From Acidobacteriota bacterium (GTDB lineage: Bacteria > Acidobacteriota > Thermoanaerobaculia > Multivoradales > Multivoraceae): DNA of 64,000 nt. The position numbers were made by a program, and so were the translations under genes. This document shows positions 1 through 8,749 of the stretch, one piece after another. Location of the stretch: the NCBI GenBank assembly GCA_011525365.1, contig WTGQ01000002.1:857367-921366 (forward strand), written 5' to 3'. The number at the start of each line of letters is the position of its first letter. Within the stretch, counting starts at the first letter, position 1. The notes under the pieces are model-generated. The model had not been told where the DNA came from. It made no database searches and was given only the letters and a program-made list of their open reading frames with translations.

Positions 1-2
1 AC

Positions 3-794
3 AAGATCTGGGCGCTCAAGACCGGCAAGTCGCGGTTCACCTTCCTTCGCTTCGCTTCCGTCTTCGGCGTCACGCTGGGCATGCTCGGCCTGGGCGGCGC
101 CTTGGCCCGGGCGGTGCTCGGAGGCCGCCTGTACGAAGAGGGATCGACCCCGAACGAGGCGCTGCCGGCGCTGTTCATCGAGCTCTTCCCGGCCTGGCTG
201 GCCGCGCTGATCGGCGTCGGCATCCTGTCGGCCGTTATGTCGACGGCGGACGGGCTGGTGGTGTCCTCGTCCCAGATCGTGGCGAACGATCTCTACCGGC
301 GGACGATCGCGCCGCGCTTCCACTCGCACCTGAGCGACGAGCAACTCGACCGCCGCGTGCTGGTCATCAGCCGCTGGGCGACGGTGGGCGTCATGGTCGT
401 CTGCGTGACGATGGCCTGGATGCTGATGGACATGAACATCGCCATCCTGGTCTGGACGGGGAACGGCGGCATGATGGCGGCGTTCGCGGGTCCGCTCGTG
501 CTCGGAGCGCTCTGGAGCGGCGTGACGCGCACCGGTGCGTACACGGGGCTGATCGTGGGCTTGAGCTCCTTCCTGATCCTGCACACCGGCGTGATCAATC
601 CGGCCTGGTTCGAGGGCAGTTTCCTGCACCCGGTCTTCTCCTGGCTGCACGGGGAGGCGCCGAACCCGACCTCCTGCGCGGCGCTGGCCGGACTGTTCGC
701 GATGGGTTGCACCGCGGCCGTGTCGCTGGCGACGAAGCCGCTGCCCGAGGCCCATGTCGGGTCGCTGTTCCGGCGCGTTCCGGTGACGGACTAG
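3..794 (+). CDS. Sodium:solute symporter, C-terminal part (partial)
   Basis: The reading frame is open from the first bases of the window, so the N-terminal half lies upstream; 263 residues are visible. The protein is a chain of hydrophobic membrane segments and carries the loop typical of the SSS family (GILSAVMSTADG followed by VSSSQIVANDLY), which in family members lies near the Na+ and substrate sites. By family it is an inner-membrane Na+-coupled importer of a small organic solute; the substrate cannot be told from this half. The RutE-like gene starts 3 bases after the stop, so the two are probably co-transcribed. Confidence 0.85.
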   Translation, partial: KIWALKTGKSRFTFLRFASVFGVTLGMLGLGGALARAVLGGRLYEEGSTPNEALPALFIELFPAWLAALIGVGILSAVMSTADGLVVSSSQIVANDLYRRTIAPRFHSHLSDEQLDRRVLVISRWATVGVMVVCVTMAWMLMDMNIAILVWTGNGGMMAAFAGPLVLGALWSGVTRTGAYTGLIVGLSSFLILHTGVINPAWFEGSFLHPVFSWLHGEAPNPTSCAALAGLFAMGCTAAVSLATKPLPEAHVGSLFRRVPVTD

Positions 795-797
795 GCC

Positions 798-1388
798 ATG
801 GCGAGGATTTCAGAGGACGCGATGGACGTCCTGTTCCGGGACGCCCGGAGCCAGAACAGGTGGTTGCCGCGCGAGGTGCCGCGGGAAACCCTGCAAGAAC
901 TCCACGACCTCCTGAAGTGGGGGCCGACGAGTGCCAACTGCTGGCCGCAGCGAGTCGTCTTCACGGTCACCGAGGAGGCGAAGGAGCGGCTGGCTTCGAT
1001 CGCCATGCCGGGCAACCAGGACAAGATCCGGCAGGCGCCGGCGACCGCGATCCTGGGCTACGACCTCGCGTTCTTCGAGAAGATGGACGTGCTGTTCGCC
1101 CACAACCCGGGTATGGCCGAGATGTTCCGCAACAATGCGGAACTGGCCGAGGTGACGGCTTTCCGCAACGCGACCCTGCAGGGGGCCTATTTCATGCTAG
1201 CCGCTCGCTCGCTCGGCCTCGACTGCGGCCCGATGTCGGGGTTCGACAACGCGAAGTGCGACGAGCTCTTCTTCCCCGGCACGACGGTGCGCTCGAACTT
1301 CCTCTGCTCGATCGGCTACGGCGACCCCGAGGGCCTGTTCGGGCGCCTGCCGCGGCCGGAGTTCGAGGACGTCTGCCGCGTCGAATAG
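798..1388 (+). CDS. rutE: Nitroreductase-family malonic semialdehyde reductase (RutE-like)
   Basis: This 196-residue protein has the length and key blocks of RutE/HadB-type flavin reductases: KWGPTSANCWP (residues 40-50), TAFRN (120-124) and GPMSGFD (144-150). Family members use FMN and NAD(P)H; RutE reduces malonic semialdehyde to 3-hydroxypropionate in pyrimidine catabolism. It acts in the cytoplasm. No other rut genes are in the window, so it may serve a general detoxifying role. It follows the symporter by 3 bases, and its stop is 1 base from the convergent trkH stop, leaving no room for a conventional terminator. Confidence 0.85.
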   Translation: MARISEDAMDVLFRDARSQNRWLPREVPRETLQELHDLLKWGPTSANCWPQRVVFTVTEEAKERLASIAMPGNQDKIRQAPATAILGYDLAFFEKMDVLFAHNPGMAEMFRNNAELAEVTAFRNATLQGAYFMLAARSLGLDCGPMSGFDNAKCDELFFPGTTVRSNFLCSIGYGDPEGLFGRLPRPEFEDVCRVE

Positions 1389-1389
1389 C

Positions 1390-2832
1390 TCAACGCCGCC
1401 AGAACGCGGGCAGGAGGATCGCCGTGACGGCGACGATCTCGAGCCGGCCCAGCCACATCAGGAAGATCAGCAGCAGCTTCTCCCAGCCGGCGAAGAAGGC
1501 GTAGTTGAGCGACGGACCCGCCGCGCCCATCGCCGGACCGACGTTCGACAGGCAGGCCAGGGAAGTCGACAGGGAGGTCACCATGTCGTTACCCGCGATC
1601 GCGAGGGTGGCGGCGACGCCCAGCCACAGGAAGGCGAAGAGCGTCATGAAGCCGCCGAGGCTGCGCGCCACCTGGTCGCTGATCGTCCGCTTGCCGACCC
1701 AGAGGGCCAGGACCCGGCGCGGGTTGAACATGAGATGGACCTCGCGCAGCGCCATCTTCAGCGTCATGACCAGCCGGCCGACCTTGACGCCGCCCGCGGT
1801 CGAACCGGCGCAGCCCCCGACGAACATGGCCAGCAGCAGCAGGGTGCGCGACGTGTCACTCCACGAGTCGTAGTCCCTGGTGGTGTAGCCGGTCGTCGTC
1901 ATCAGGGAAACGGAGTTGAACGCGGCCTCCCGGAGCGCCTCCAGCAGCGGCAGATCCGTGCTGCGCCAGCGGTCCAGGGTGACCAGCGCCACCAGCACGG
2001 CGGCGATCGAGGCGTAGGCACGGAACTCGACGTCCTTGTAGAGCTGGCTGGGCCGTGACCTGACGGCGAAGATCAGGGAGAAGTTGATGCCCGCGATCAG
2101 CATGAAGACGATGATCGTCCACTCGATGAAGGCGGAGTCGAAGGCGGCAACGCTCGCGTTGTAGGGGGCGAAGCCGCCGATCGAGACCGTCGTGAAGGCG
2201 TAGCAGAAGGCCTCGTATTGGGTGGCGCCGCCGGCGAGCAGCAGCAGGATGAGGACGATGGTCAGGCCGACGTAGATGCGCCACAGCACGGTCGCGGTCT
2301 TCTGCACCTGGGGCTGGAACATGTCCTGGGTCGGTCCCGGGACCTCCAGGCGGTAGAGCAGGCGGGCGCCCGGTCCCAGGCTGGGGAACAGGGCGACGAA
2401 CAGGAGCAGGATCCCCATGCCGCCCAGCCACTGGGTGAGGCCGCGCCAGAGCAGGATGCTGGGGCTCAGCAGCTCGATGTCGGTCAGGATCGAGGCGCCG
2501 GTCGTCGTGAATCCGGAAGCGGACTCGAACAGGGCGGAGACCGGGTTCGCGATCTCGCCGCTCAACACGTAGGGGAGAGCGCCGAAGAACGAGGCCAGGA
2601 TGTAGGCGCCGACCACCACCAGGGTCGCCTCGCGCCGGTAGATCTTCTCGTGCGGTTTGCCCCACCAGTGGGCGGCGGCTCCGGCCAGCGCGCAGACGAT
2701 CAACGATCCAGCCAGGGCAGTCGCCGGCCGCTGTTCTCCGTGCCAGAGAGCGAATGAGAAGGGGATCAACTGCGCGGCGGCGAGCAGCAGGAGGAGCCGC
2801 CCGACCAGACCGGAGACGGCGCGCAGGTTCAT
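1390..2832 (-). CDS. trkH: TrkH-family potassium uptake protein
   Basis: A 480-residue integral membrane protein with four pore-loop filter repeats: TTTGAS (109-114), VSIGGF (216-221), TTTGYT (312-317) and LSNVGP (428-433). The TrkH signature GGCAGSTAGG lies at 339-348. Family members form the K+-translocating subunit of the Trk system and need a cytoplasmic TrkA/KtrA-type subunit, which is not in this window. It is the last gene of a minus-strand run, 9 bases after the quinoprotein dehydrogenase. The pairing with a periplasmic dehydrogenase is unusual and may only reflect read-through. Confidence 0.93.
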   Translation of the reverse strand: MNLRAVSGLVGRLLLLLAAAQLIPFSFALWHGEQRPATALAGSLIVCALAGAAAHWWGKPHEKIYRREATLVVVGAYILASFFGALPYVLSGEIANPVSALFESASGFTTTGASILTDIELLSPSILLWRGLTQWLGGMGILLLFVALFPSLGPGARLLYRLEVPGPTQDMFQPQVQKTATVLWRIYVGLTIVLILLLLAGGATQYEAFCYAFTTVSIGGFAPYNASVAAFDSAFIEWTIIVFMLIAGINFSLIFAVRSRPSQLYKDVEFRAYASIAAVLVALVTLDRWRSTDLPLLEALREAAFNSVSLMTTTGYTTRDYDSWSDTSRTLLLLAMFVGGCAGSTAGGVKVGRLVMTLKMALREVHLMFNPRRVLALWVGKRTISDQVARSLGGFMTLFAFLWLGVAATLAIAGNDMVTSLSTSLACLSNVGPAMGAAGPSLNYAFFAGWEKLLLIFLMWLGRLEIVAVTAILLPAFWRR

Positions 2833-2841
2833 CCGCTGCGG

Positions 2842-4869
2842 CTATGGGGCCGCGGCGGCTGCCACAGCCCAGGGAAGCGCGAGGGCCAGCAACTCGCCCT
2901 CGAAGTCCGTGCCGCTGAGCGCCATCACGACGTACTGGCGTCCTTCGTGGAGGTAGGTCATCGGCGCGCCGCTGACGCCGGCCGGCAGCTCCGTTTCCCA
3001 GACGACCTCACCGGTTCCCTTGTCGTAGGCCCTGAACTTTCTGCTGCCCGCGCCCTCGGGCTGGACGACCATGGCGTCCGAGCCGTCGGCCAGGAACACA
3101 AGGGTCTTCGTGACCAGTGCCGACACGCGGCCCTGCTGTCCCAGCGGTGGCAGATCGAGGTGCGCGAGCGCGGGGTGATCGCGCGGTCCGTCGCCGTTGG
3201 GGACCATCCACAGGTGTTCACCCGTGTCGAGATCGATCGCGGTCAGGCGCCCATAGGGCGGCTTCGTGATCGGCAGGCCGTTGGGCAGGGTCGCCCAGTC
3301 GTAGCCGTCGGCCTCGCTCAGGTCGACCCGGTAACGCAGGTTGGAGCGCGCGGGGTCGGGGGGCGGGCGCAGGCCCAGGATGGCCGGCACGGTGACCGAC
3401 GGCAGATAGAGCACGTTGGTCTCCGGATCGAGTGCGGCACCGTTCCAGTTGGTGCCGCCGACTGCCCCGGGCACCTGGATGGTGGGCAGGGCGTCGGGGC
3501 CGTCCATCAGGGTGGGCGGCTGGAAGATCGGGCCGATCCGGTACTGCGAGACGTACTCGATCGCCATGGCGCGCAGTTCCGGCGTGAAGTCGATGAGGTC
3601 GTCGATGGCGAGGCCCTGCAGATCGTAGGGGAGAGGCCAGGTCGGGTGCGGTTGGGTCGGCCAGGCCTGCTCGCCCGGCACCTCTGAAGCGGGCACCGGC
3701 AGTTCGACGATCGGCCACACCGGGTCGCCCGTCTCGCGGTCCAGGACGTACAGGAATGCCTGTTTGGAAGGCTGCGCCAGCGCCTTGATCGGCTTGCCGT
3801 CGACGACGATGTCGGCGAGCACGGGCGCCGCCGGGAAGTCGTAGTCCCAGAGACCGTGGTGCACGGCCTGGAAGTGCCAGAGCCGCTCGCCGGTCTCGGC
3901 GTCGAGAGCGAGGATCGACTCGGCGAACAGGCCCTTGCCCGGCCGGTGGCCGCCGTACCAGTCGTTGCTCGGCGTGCTCGTTGCCGCGTAGGCGATGCCC
4001 AGTTCCTGGTCGCAACTGATCCAGGTCCAGACGTTCGCGGCGCCGGCCTCGGCCGCTTCGGGGCTGTCCCAGGTGTCGAAGCCGAACTCGCCCGGCTCCG
4101 GGATGATGTTGAATCGCCAGCGCAGGGCTCCGGAGCGCGAGTCGTAGCCGCGAATCACCCCTGGCGGATTCCTCCGTCGCGACCAGGCATCGGCCGTCGA
4201 TTCGCCGACCACGATCACATCGCCGCACACGACGGGCGCCGACGTCCAAAAGTACTGGCGGCGCGTCACGCCGCTCCCGACATCGAGCATGTCGGCGCGA
4301 CCGCCATCGCCGAAGTCGGGGTCGAGGGCGCCGGTGTCCGCGTCGAGGGCGGTCAGGCGGCCGTTGCCGGTGAAGAAGAGCCGGCGTCTGTCTGCGTCGT
4401 TCCATGTCACGCCGCCGCGGACGGAGCCGCGGCCCATGTTCCGTGGTTGCTCGTCCTCGAACGGGTCGTAGGTCCACAGGATCTCGCCGCTGGCCGGGTC
4501 GAGGGCCGCCGCGCCGAGGCCGGTGGCGACCAGCACACGTCCGTCGCGCATCATCGGCGTGTTCTGGAACACGAAGGGCGGGATGACGCCCTCGTGGCGG
4601 GCGGCGATCCCGTAGTCGATCGACTTCCAGCGCCAGGCGACCTCGAGCTGATGCACGTTGCCGCGGTCGATCTGGTCCAGTGGCGAGTACTTGCTGCTCC
4701 GGCTGTCCGCGGCGTAGTTGTGCCACTCGCCGGAGGTCTGGGGCTCGGTGGCGCTTGCCGAGGCCGGTCTCGGGTTCGCGGCTGTCTGGGAGTGGGCCGC
4801 GGCTGCGAGTCCGGCCGCGGTCAGGGCAGCAGCGCCGAGGCGCCGGCGGACGTCGGGGCGCTGGATCAT
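2842..4869 (-). CDS. PQQ-dependent quinoprotein dehydrogenase (glucose-dehydrogenase-like, soluble)
   Basis: A 675-residue protein with an N-terminal signal-like segment (residues 8-28) followed directly by a PQQ-type propeller. The motif HHGLWDYD (337-344) and repeated W-docking strands such as ALDAETGERLWHF (321-333) match the membrane quinoprotein glucose dehydrogenase group. The five-helix membrane anchor of that enzyme is absent, and there is no CXXCH haem motif, so it should be a periplasmic quinoprotein passing electrons to an unknown acceptor. The substrate is probably a sugar or alcohol. It starts 3 bases after the hydrolase stop and precedes trkH. I see no PQQ biosynthesis genes nearby. 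Confidence 0.85.
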   Translation of the reverse strand: MIQRPDVRRRLGAAALTAAGLAAAAHSQTAANPRPASASATEPQTSGEWHNYAADSRSSKYSPLDQIDRGNVHQLEVAWRWKSIDYGIAARHEGVIPPFVFQNTPMMRDGRVLVATGLGAAALDPASGEILWTYDPFEDEQPRNMGRGSVRGGVTWNDADRRRLFFTGNGRLTALDADTGALDPDFGDGGRADMLDVGSGVTRRQYFWTSAPVVCGDVIVVGESTADAWSRRRNPPGVIRGYDSRSGALRWRFNIIPEPGEFGFDTWDSPEAAEAGAANVWTWISCDQELGIAYAATSTPSNDWYGGHRPGKGLFAESILALDAETGERLWHFQAVHHGLWDYDFPAAPVLADIVVDGKPIKALAQPSKQAFLYVLDRETGDPVWPIVELPVPASEVPGEQAWPTQPHPTWPLPYDLQGLAIDDLIDFTPELRAMAIEYVSQYRIGPIFQPPTLMDGPDALPTIQVPGAVGGTNWNGAALDPETNVLYLPSVTVPAILGLRPPPDPARSNLRYRVDLSEADGYDWATLPNGLPITKPPYGRLTAIDLDTGEHLWMVPNGDGPRDHPALAHLDLPPLGQQGRVSALVTKTLVFLADGSDAMVVQPEGAGSRKFRAYDKGTGEVVWETELPAGVSGAPMTYLHEGRQYVVMALSGTDFEGELLALALPWAVAAAAAP

Positions 4870-4872
4870 CCG

Positions 4873-6045
4873 TTAGCGGGCGCCGTCGGGATCCGCCTGG
4901 CCGCTCTCAGGCGGTGCATCGTCTTCCTCGCCGCCCGTCGTGTCTTCAGAGGCTGCGGCGGCGCGGGCTTCGGCCTCGAGTTGTTCCTTGATCTCCTGGA
5001 CCGCTGCCGGGAGACGCTGGTTGCCGAGCGCCCGGCTGAGCGACTCCCGCCAGGTCAGGCGCTCGCCCGGCGTGCCGTCGGGGTTCGGCTTCGGCTCGAG
5101 CCATTCGAGGGAGTAGAGGAAGCCGTCCATTCGGGAGACGGTGTCCTCGTACCACTTGTTCTTCTCCTCGCCCTCGCCGCGGCCGAAGTTGAAGAAACCG
5201 TGGTCCTGGTCGTGGTAGCTGACGAAGTCGCATCGGGCCCGGTACTCCCGTAGGCCGAGGCAGAATCGCTCCGCCGTGCTGTGGGGCACTGTCTCGTCCG
5301 CGGTGCCGTGGAACATGATCGTGGGCGGCAGGTTTTCCCGGAGGTGGTGGTAGGGGGACATGGATTCGGGCGGCGCTCCGAAGCGCTTGGTAAGTGCGTC
5401 GAACCGCTCGCGCTCCTCTTCAGTCGGCAGCGGGTCGCCGTCGACCGGCGCCAGAACGGTTGCCGGGTTGAACAGGACCAGCGCGTTGGGCGCGGCGCTC
5501 GGGCCTTCGGGATCGGGGTCGTGGCCCGGCAGCGTTGCGGTGGCGGCCGCCAGATGACCACCGGCGGAACCCCCACCGGCCGCGACCCGGTTGGGGTCGA
5601 TGCCGAGCCGGTCTGCGTTCGAGCGCAGCCAGCGGACCGCGCTCTTGGCGTCCTTGACGCACTCATCCGCCGTCACACCGTGCCGACTGGCCACGCGGTA
5701 ATCGGCGACTGCGGCGACCATGCCCCGCTCCGCGAGATACCGGCAATGCGGAAGGAACTGTTGCGGGGAACCCGCACGCCAGCCACCGCCGAAGAAGAAG
5801 ACGATCGCGGGCCGCTCGTCGTCCGCCGTGTGACCCTCGGGGTTGCAGAGGTACATCTTGAGTTCGACGTCGCCGACCGTCCGGTAGACCTCGGAGGTCG
5901 TGCCCTCCATCTCCGGTGGGTAGGGCCGCTGCGCCTCGAGGGAGTCGGGGTCGACGGCCAGCAGCAGGGTCAGGGCGGCGATCGCGGTAGCGGCGCCATG
6001 CAGACATCGGTTGGGATGGATGGGGTTCGGACGGGTCATCGGCAC
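4873..6045 (-). CDS. Secreted alpha/beta hydrolase (acetyl-esterase/HSL-like)
   Basis: A 390-residue protein with a signal peptide (about residues 14-39). It has an oxyanion-hole motif FGGGW (85-89), the nucleophile elbow GGGSAGG (Ser160), an acid in HGTADETV (Asp250) and the catalytic His in DQDHGFF (His282). These fit the hormone-sensitive-lipase/BD-FAE type of short-chain carboxylesterase. An acidic, Ala/Glu-rich tail of about 40 residues follows the hydrolase domain. It probably removes acyl groups from small esters or glycans in the periplasm. It lies between the lipoprotein pair (36 bases upstream) and the quinoprotein gene (3 bases downstream). Confidence 0.85.
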   Translation of the reverse strand: MPMTRPNPIHPNRCLHGAATAIAALTLLLAVDPDSLEAQRPYPPEMEGTTSEVYRTVGDVELKMYLCNPEGHTADDERPAIVFFFGGGWRAGSPQQFLPHCRYLAERGMVAAVADYRVASRHGVTADECVKDAKSAVRWLRSNADRLGIDPNRVAAGGGSAGGHLAAATATLPGHDPDPEGPSAAPNALVLFNPATVLAPVDGDPLPTEEERERFDALTKRFGAPPESMSPYHHLRENLPPTIMFHGTADETVPHSTAERFCLGLREYRARCDFVSYHDQDHGFFNFGRGEGEEKNKWYEDTVSRMDGFLYSLEWLEPKPNPDGTPGERLTWRESLSRALGNQRLPAAVQEIKEQLEAEARAAAASEDTTGGEEDDAPPESGQADPDGAR

Positions 6046-6081
6046 CTCTCACGATAGAGCTTGGAGCGGAGTCTACTTCCG

Positions 6082-7452
6082 CTAGCGGGCCGTTTCGCGG
6101 ACGCTTTCCGTGGCCTCTCCGTCGTCGACGCTCTCGTCCATGCTGCCGCGGACCCAGACCAGACGATACAGGTCGAGTGGCCGCAGCTCGGCCTCGAGGA
6201 CCCGACGGACCAAGTTCGAGGAGCCTGGACGGGCAACGAAGGCGCCGCGCTCCAGGAAGGCGAAGACGCGCTCGCGCTCTTTGCAGGCGTCGTCCTGCTC
6301 GTCGCAGCCGAAGTCGTTGCCGTCCGTGTCGAGCAGGAAGAGGAGCGGATCCGGCGACACGAACCGGCCGTCGAGGGTGCGATACGCACGCCAGAGATCG
6401 AGAGAGGGAATCGTCCAGCCGTCTCCGGATTCCGCGAAGCCGACCGCCTCGACGACGGGACCGTCCGGCACGGCGGTGATGACCGCCGGGAACGGATCGA
6501 AGACCCGCCGCGAGAGTTCCTGCAGCGTGAAGACGTCGTCCTCGGGGACCTCGAAGATCTCCAACAGCGGCTCGCCGGCCTCTACAATCCGCTCGATCAG
6601 CTCGATCTCGAGGTCACGAAGAACAGGCTGGCCCGCCGGCGGTTGCTCGGCGGACGCTGGCGGCGTGGTGGACGGCGCCAGCTCCCGTGGCGGTACAACA
6701 AGCCTCGATTCGGGCAGTTCATCGCCGTGGGCGGCGCCGAACAGAGCGCGCAGGCACTCGAAGCGACGGCCGGGATTCTCGTCCATGTAGCGCCACAATC
6801 CCGCCACCCGTCGCTGGTACCGGGCGGCATCGGCGGCGAAGCCGCGCAGGCCGCGCTCGACCGTGTCGGACTCGCCGGCCGTGGCCTGCGTTCCGCCGTC
6901 GAACACGAACTCCAGTGAGACGGTTTGCGGCGGCGGCCGCTGCTGGTCGGGCAGGCGCCGCTCGTTGTCCCAGACGGCGAGAGATGGACGGATCGGCGTG
7001 TTGGCGAAGAACTCCTGGAGCTCGGCATCCGGGTTTCCGACCAGTGCCCAGCGGCGGTAGCTGGTCAGCTCTCTGCCTGCCCGCTCCCACTCGGCGCCGT
7101 CGGCGAGCGGCTCGTACAGGCGGTCGAACCGCAGGTGCCAGACGTCGTAGCCGTTCATCAACGCCTCGGTCCGGTCGCTCAACCGGCGCTCGATCATTGC
7201 GTTGCCTTCAGGCACCTTGTGGCGACGGATCGCGACCTTGGCCTCCAGCTTCAGATAACCACTGGTGTCGGGCGGCTCCACCACGTCGTCGTCGGTCGGC
7301 TGCCGATCGTCCGCCGACGGCGGGAAGAACTCGAGGTGCAGGGTTTCGGCGACCGGATCGTCTGTGCAGCCGGCGAGGATTGCCCCCACCAGGGCGAGAG
7401 CAGGGATGAACGCGCCGCAACGCCGTGAACGGCTGTGGTCGAGCACCGTCAT
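6082..7452 (-). CDS. Unknown lipoprotein, paralogue B of a tandem pair
   Basis: A 456-residue protein with a lipobox LAGC (Cys29), so it is predicted to be a lipid-anchored envelope protein. I do not recognise a characterised family. It is clearly related along its length to its upstream neighbour: shared blocks include VWH.RFDRL, R.RWA followed by FFA.T.I.P, and a C-terminal FPA....PDG..VEAVGF segment. Near the C-terminus both have a close Cys pair (here GCDEQDDAC) that could form a disulfide loop, and both end with an LxxYRLxWxR motif. It starts 13 bases after its paralogue and precedes the hydrolase, so all are probably in one transcript. Function unknown. Confidence 0.75.
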   Translation of the reverse strand: MTVLDHSRSRRCGAFIPALALVGAILAGCTDDPVAETLHLEFFPPSADDRQPTDDDVVEPPDTSGYLKLEAKVAIRRHKVPEGNAMIERRLSDRTEALMNGYDVWHLRFDRLYEPLADGAEWERAGRELTSYRRWALVGNPDAELQEFFANTPIRPSLAVWDNERRLPDQQRPPPQTVSLEFVFDGGTQATAGESDTVERGLRGFAADAARYQRRVAGLWRYMDENPGRRFECLRALFGAAHGDELPESRLVVPPRELAPSTTPPASAEQPPAGQPVLRDLEIELIERIVEAGEPLLEIFEVPEDDVFTLQELSRRVFDPFPAVITAVPDGPVVEAVGFAESGDGWTIPSLDLWRAYRTLDGRFVSPDPLLFLLDTDGNDFGCDEQDDACKERERVFAFLERGAFVARPGSSNLVRRVLEAELRPLDLYRLVWVRGSMDESVDDGEATESVRETAR

Positions 7453-7465
7453 TGAAGGTCCGTCT

Positions 7466-8692
7466 CTAGGGATCCCGGATCCACCTTAGCCGGTACTCGC
7501 CGAGGGGTGTGAGAGCCTTCTCGAGGGCTTCCGCGATCTCCGGGGCCTGAGCCGGCCGGACGACGAAGGGACGGGCGAGTATCTCGTCGAGTTGGCAGTC
7601 ACGGTCGCACTCTCCTGCGTCGTCTGCCTTCGTGACCTCGGAGCCTCGAAAGAAACCCTCCCAGTCGACATGTGCCCAGAACTCGGTGAAGTTGGGCGAC
7701 ACGATGTCCTCGAGCGTCTTGGCAATGGCCCCGGAGATGTCGGCCGCCGACGCGACATAGGCGTCTTCCGCTTCCAGGAAGCCGACCGCCTCGATCACTT
7801 TGCCGTCGGGCTTCACGGATACGCGCGCCGGGAAGTCGTCGAAGGCCCGGCGAAGCGGGTCGTACACGGCCAGCGTTTCGCCCTCGATCGCATCCTCTGG
7901 CCGCAAGGCGGCGAACGTGTCCTCGAGAAGACGCATCCAGAGCTCTTCCTCTTCCTGGGAGAGGTTGGTCTCCAGTTCGTTCAACGCCTCCTCGTCGGCA
8001 AAGGCCAGAAACGCGATCCAGCTACGGCGCTTCTGCGGGTTCTCCTCCAGGTAGGACCACACTTCGTCGACGGTGCCCTGAAGCCGGACGATGAGATGTG
8101 CAACCTCGAGCAGTGCGCGCCGGGCGTCGGCGAGTTCGTCGCTTGATGGACCGGCATCGCCTGCTGCCCTGAAGCTCAGGGTCGCGGTTCCTGGAACGGG
8201 GGTTGCGCCAGCGTCGGTCGCTGAGTCTTCGCTGACCGCGTAGGTAGGCGTGATCCGCGTGTCGGCGAAGAAGTCGGCAAGCGCCGGACCGGGATCGTTC
8301 AGCACGGCCCAACGCTGGAAACGTGAGACCTCGCCCTCGTCCTTTCTCAGATCGAAACCGTCGGACGCGGGAGTCTGGAGCCGATCGAAGCGCTCGTGCC
8401 AGACACTCGTTCCATCGGCTAGTTCCGCTGCGATCCCGTCGATTCTGTTCTGAAGCTCCTCGTCGTCCTGGTCCGCGGCATCCCGGTTCAACCTGACCTC
8501 TGCCCGGATCTCCATCGCACCACCGGGTTCATGAGCGCGAACGAACTCGATCGTGAGGTTCTGCTCGACAGGCTTCGGCCCGCAGCCGGCCAGGGTTGCC
8601 GCGACTGCGGCCGTACACATGGCTGCGAGGATGCGACGCGTCGCGTTCAGTCGAGTAGGGCGGAGAAGGCGGGGCCTGCGGATCGTGTGCAT
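7466..8692 (-). CDS. Unknown lipoprotein, paralogue A of a tandem pair
   Basis: A lipobox LAGC (Cys37) follows an Arg-rich n-region, predicting a lipoprotein of 408 residues. I place the start at the ATG at 8692; an in-frame TTG at 8704 gives four more residues but is a weaker choice. It is homologous to the next gene (VWHERFDRL, RFQRWA, FFADTRITP, KPDGKVIEAVGF) and keeps a C-terminal Cys pair (ECDRDC) and LGEYRLRWIR ending. There is no recognised domain. It is the first gene of a five-gene minus-strand run and is divergent from the malonyl-CoA synthetase gene, sharing a 57-base intergenic region. Confidence 0.75.
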   Translation of the reverse strand: MHTIRRPRLLRPTRLNATRRILAAMCTAAVAATLAGCGPKPVEQNLTIEFVRAHEPGGAMEIRAEVRLNRDAADQDDEELQNRIDGIAAELADGTSVWHERFDRLQTPASDGFDLRKDEGEVSRFQRWAVLNDPGPALADFFADTRITPTYAVSEDSATDAGATPVPGTATLSFRAAGDAGPSSDELADARRALLEVAHLIVRLQGTVDEVWSYLEENPQKRRSWIAFLAFADEEALNELETNLSQEEEELWMRLLEDTFAALRPEDAIEGETLAVYDPLRRAFDDFPARVSVKPDGKVIEAVGFLEAEDAYVASAADISGAIAKTLEDIVSPNFTEFWAHVDWEGFFRGSEVTKADDAGECDRDCQLDEILARPFVVRPAQAPEIAEALEKALTPLGEYRLRWIRDP

Positions 8693-8713
8693 ACGGTGGT
8701 GCAACGCGCGTAG

Positions 8714-8732
8714 GATCGGCGATCTTCCGATC
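8714..8732. promoter_or_regulatory. Inverted repeat in a divergent promoter region
   Basis: GATCGG (8714-8719) and CCGATC (8727-8732) form a perfect 6-base inverted repeat with a 7-base spacer, between the divergent lipoprotein and matB starts. Its position suits an operator controlling one or both genes. I see no convincing -35/-10 pair, and short GC-rich repeats occur by chance, so this is tentative. Confidence 0.25.
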
Positions 8733-8749
8733 GTGAACCGCTCCTTTCG

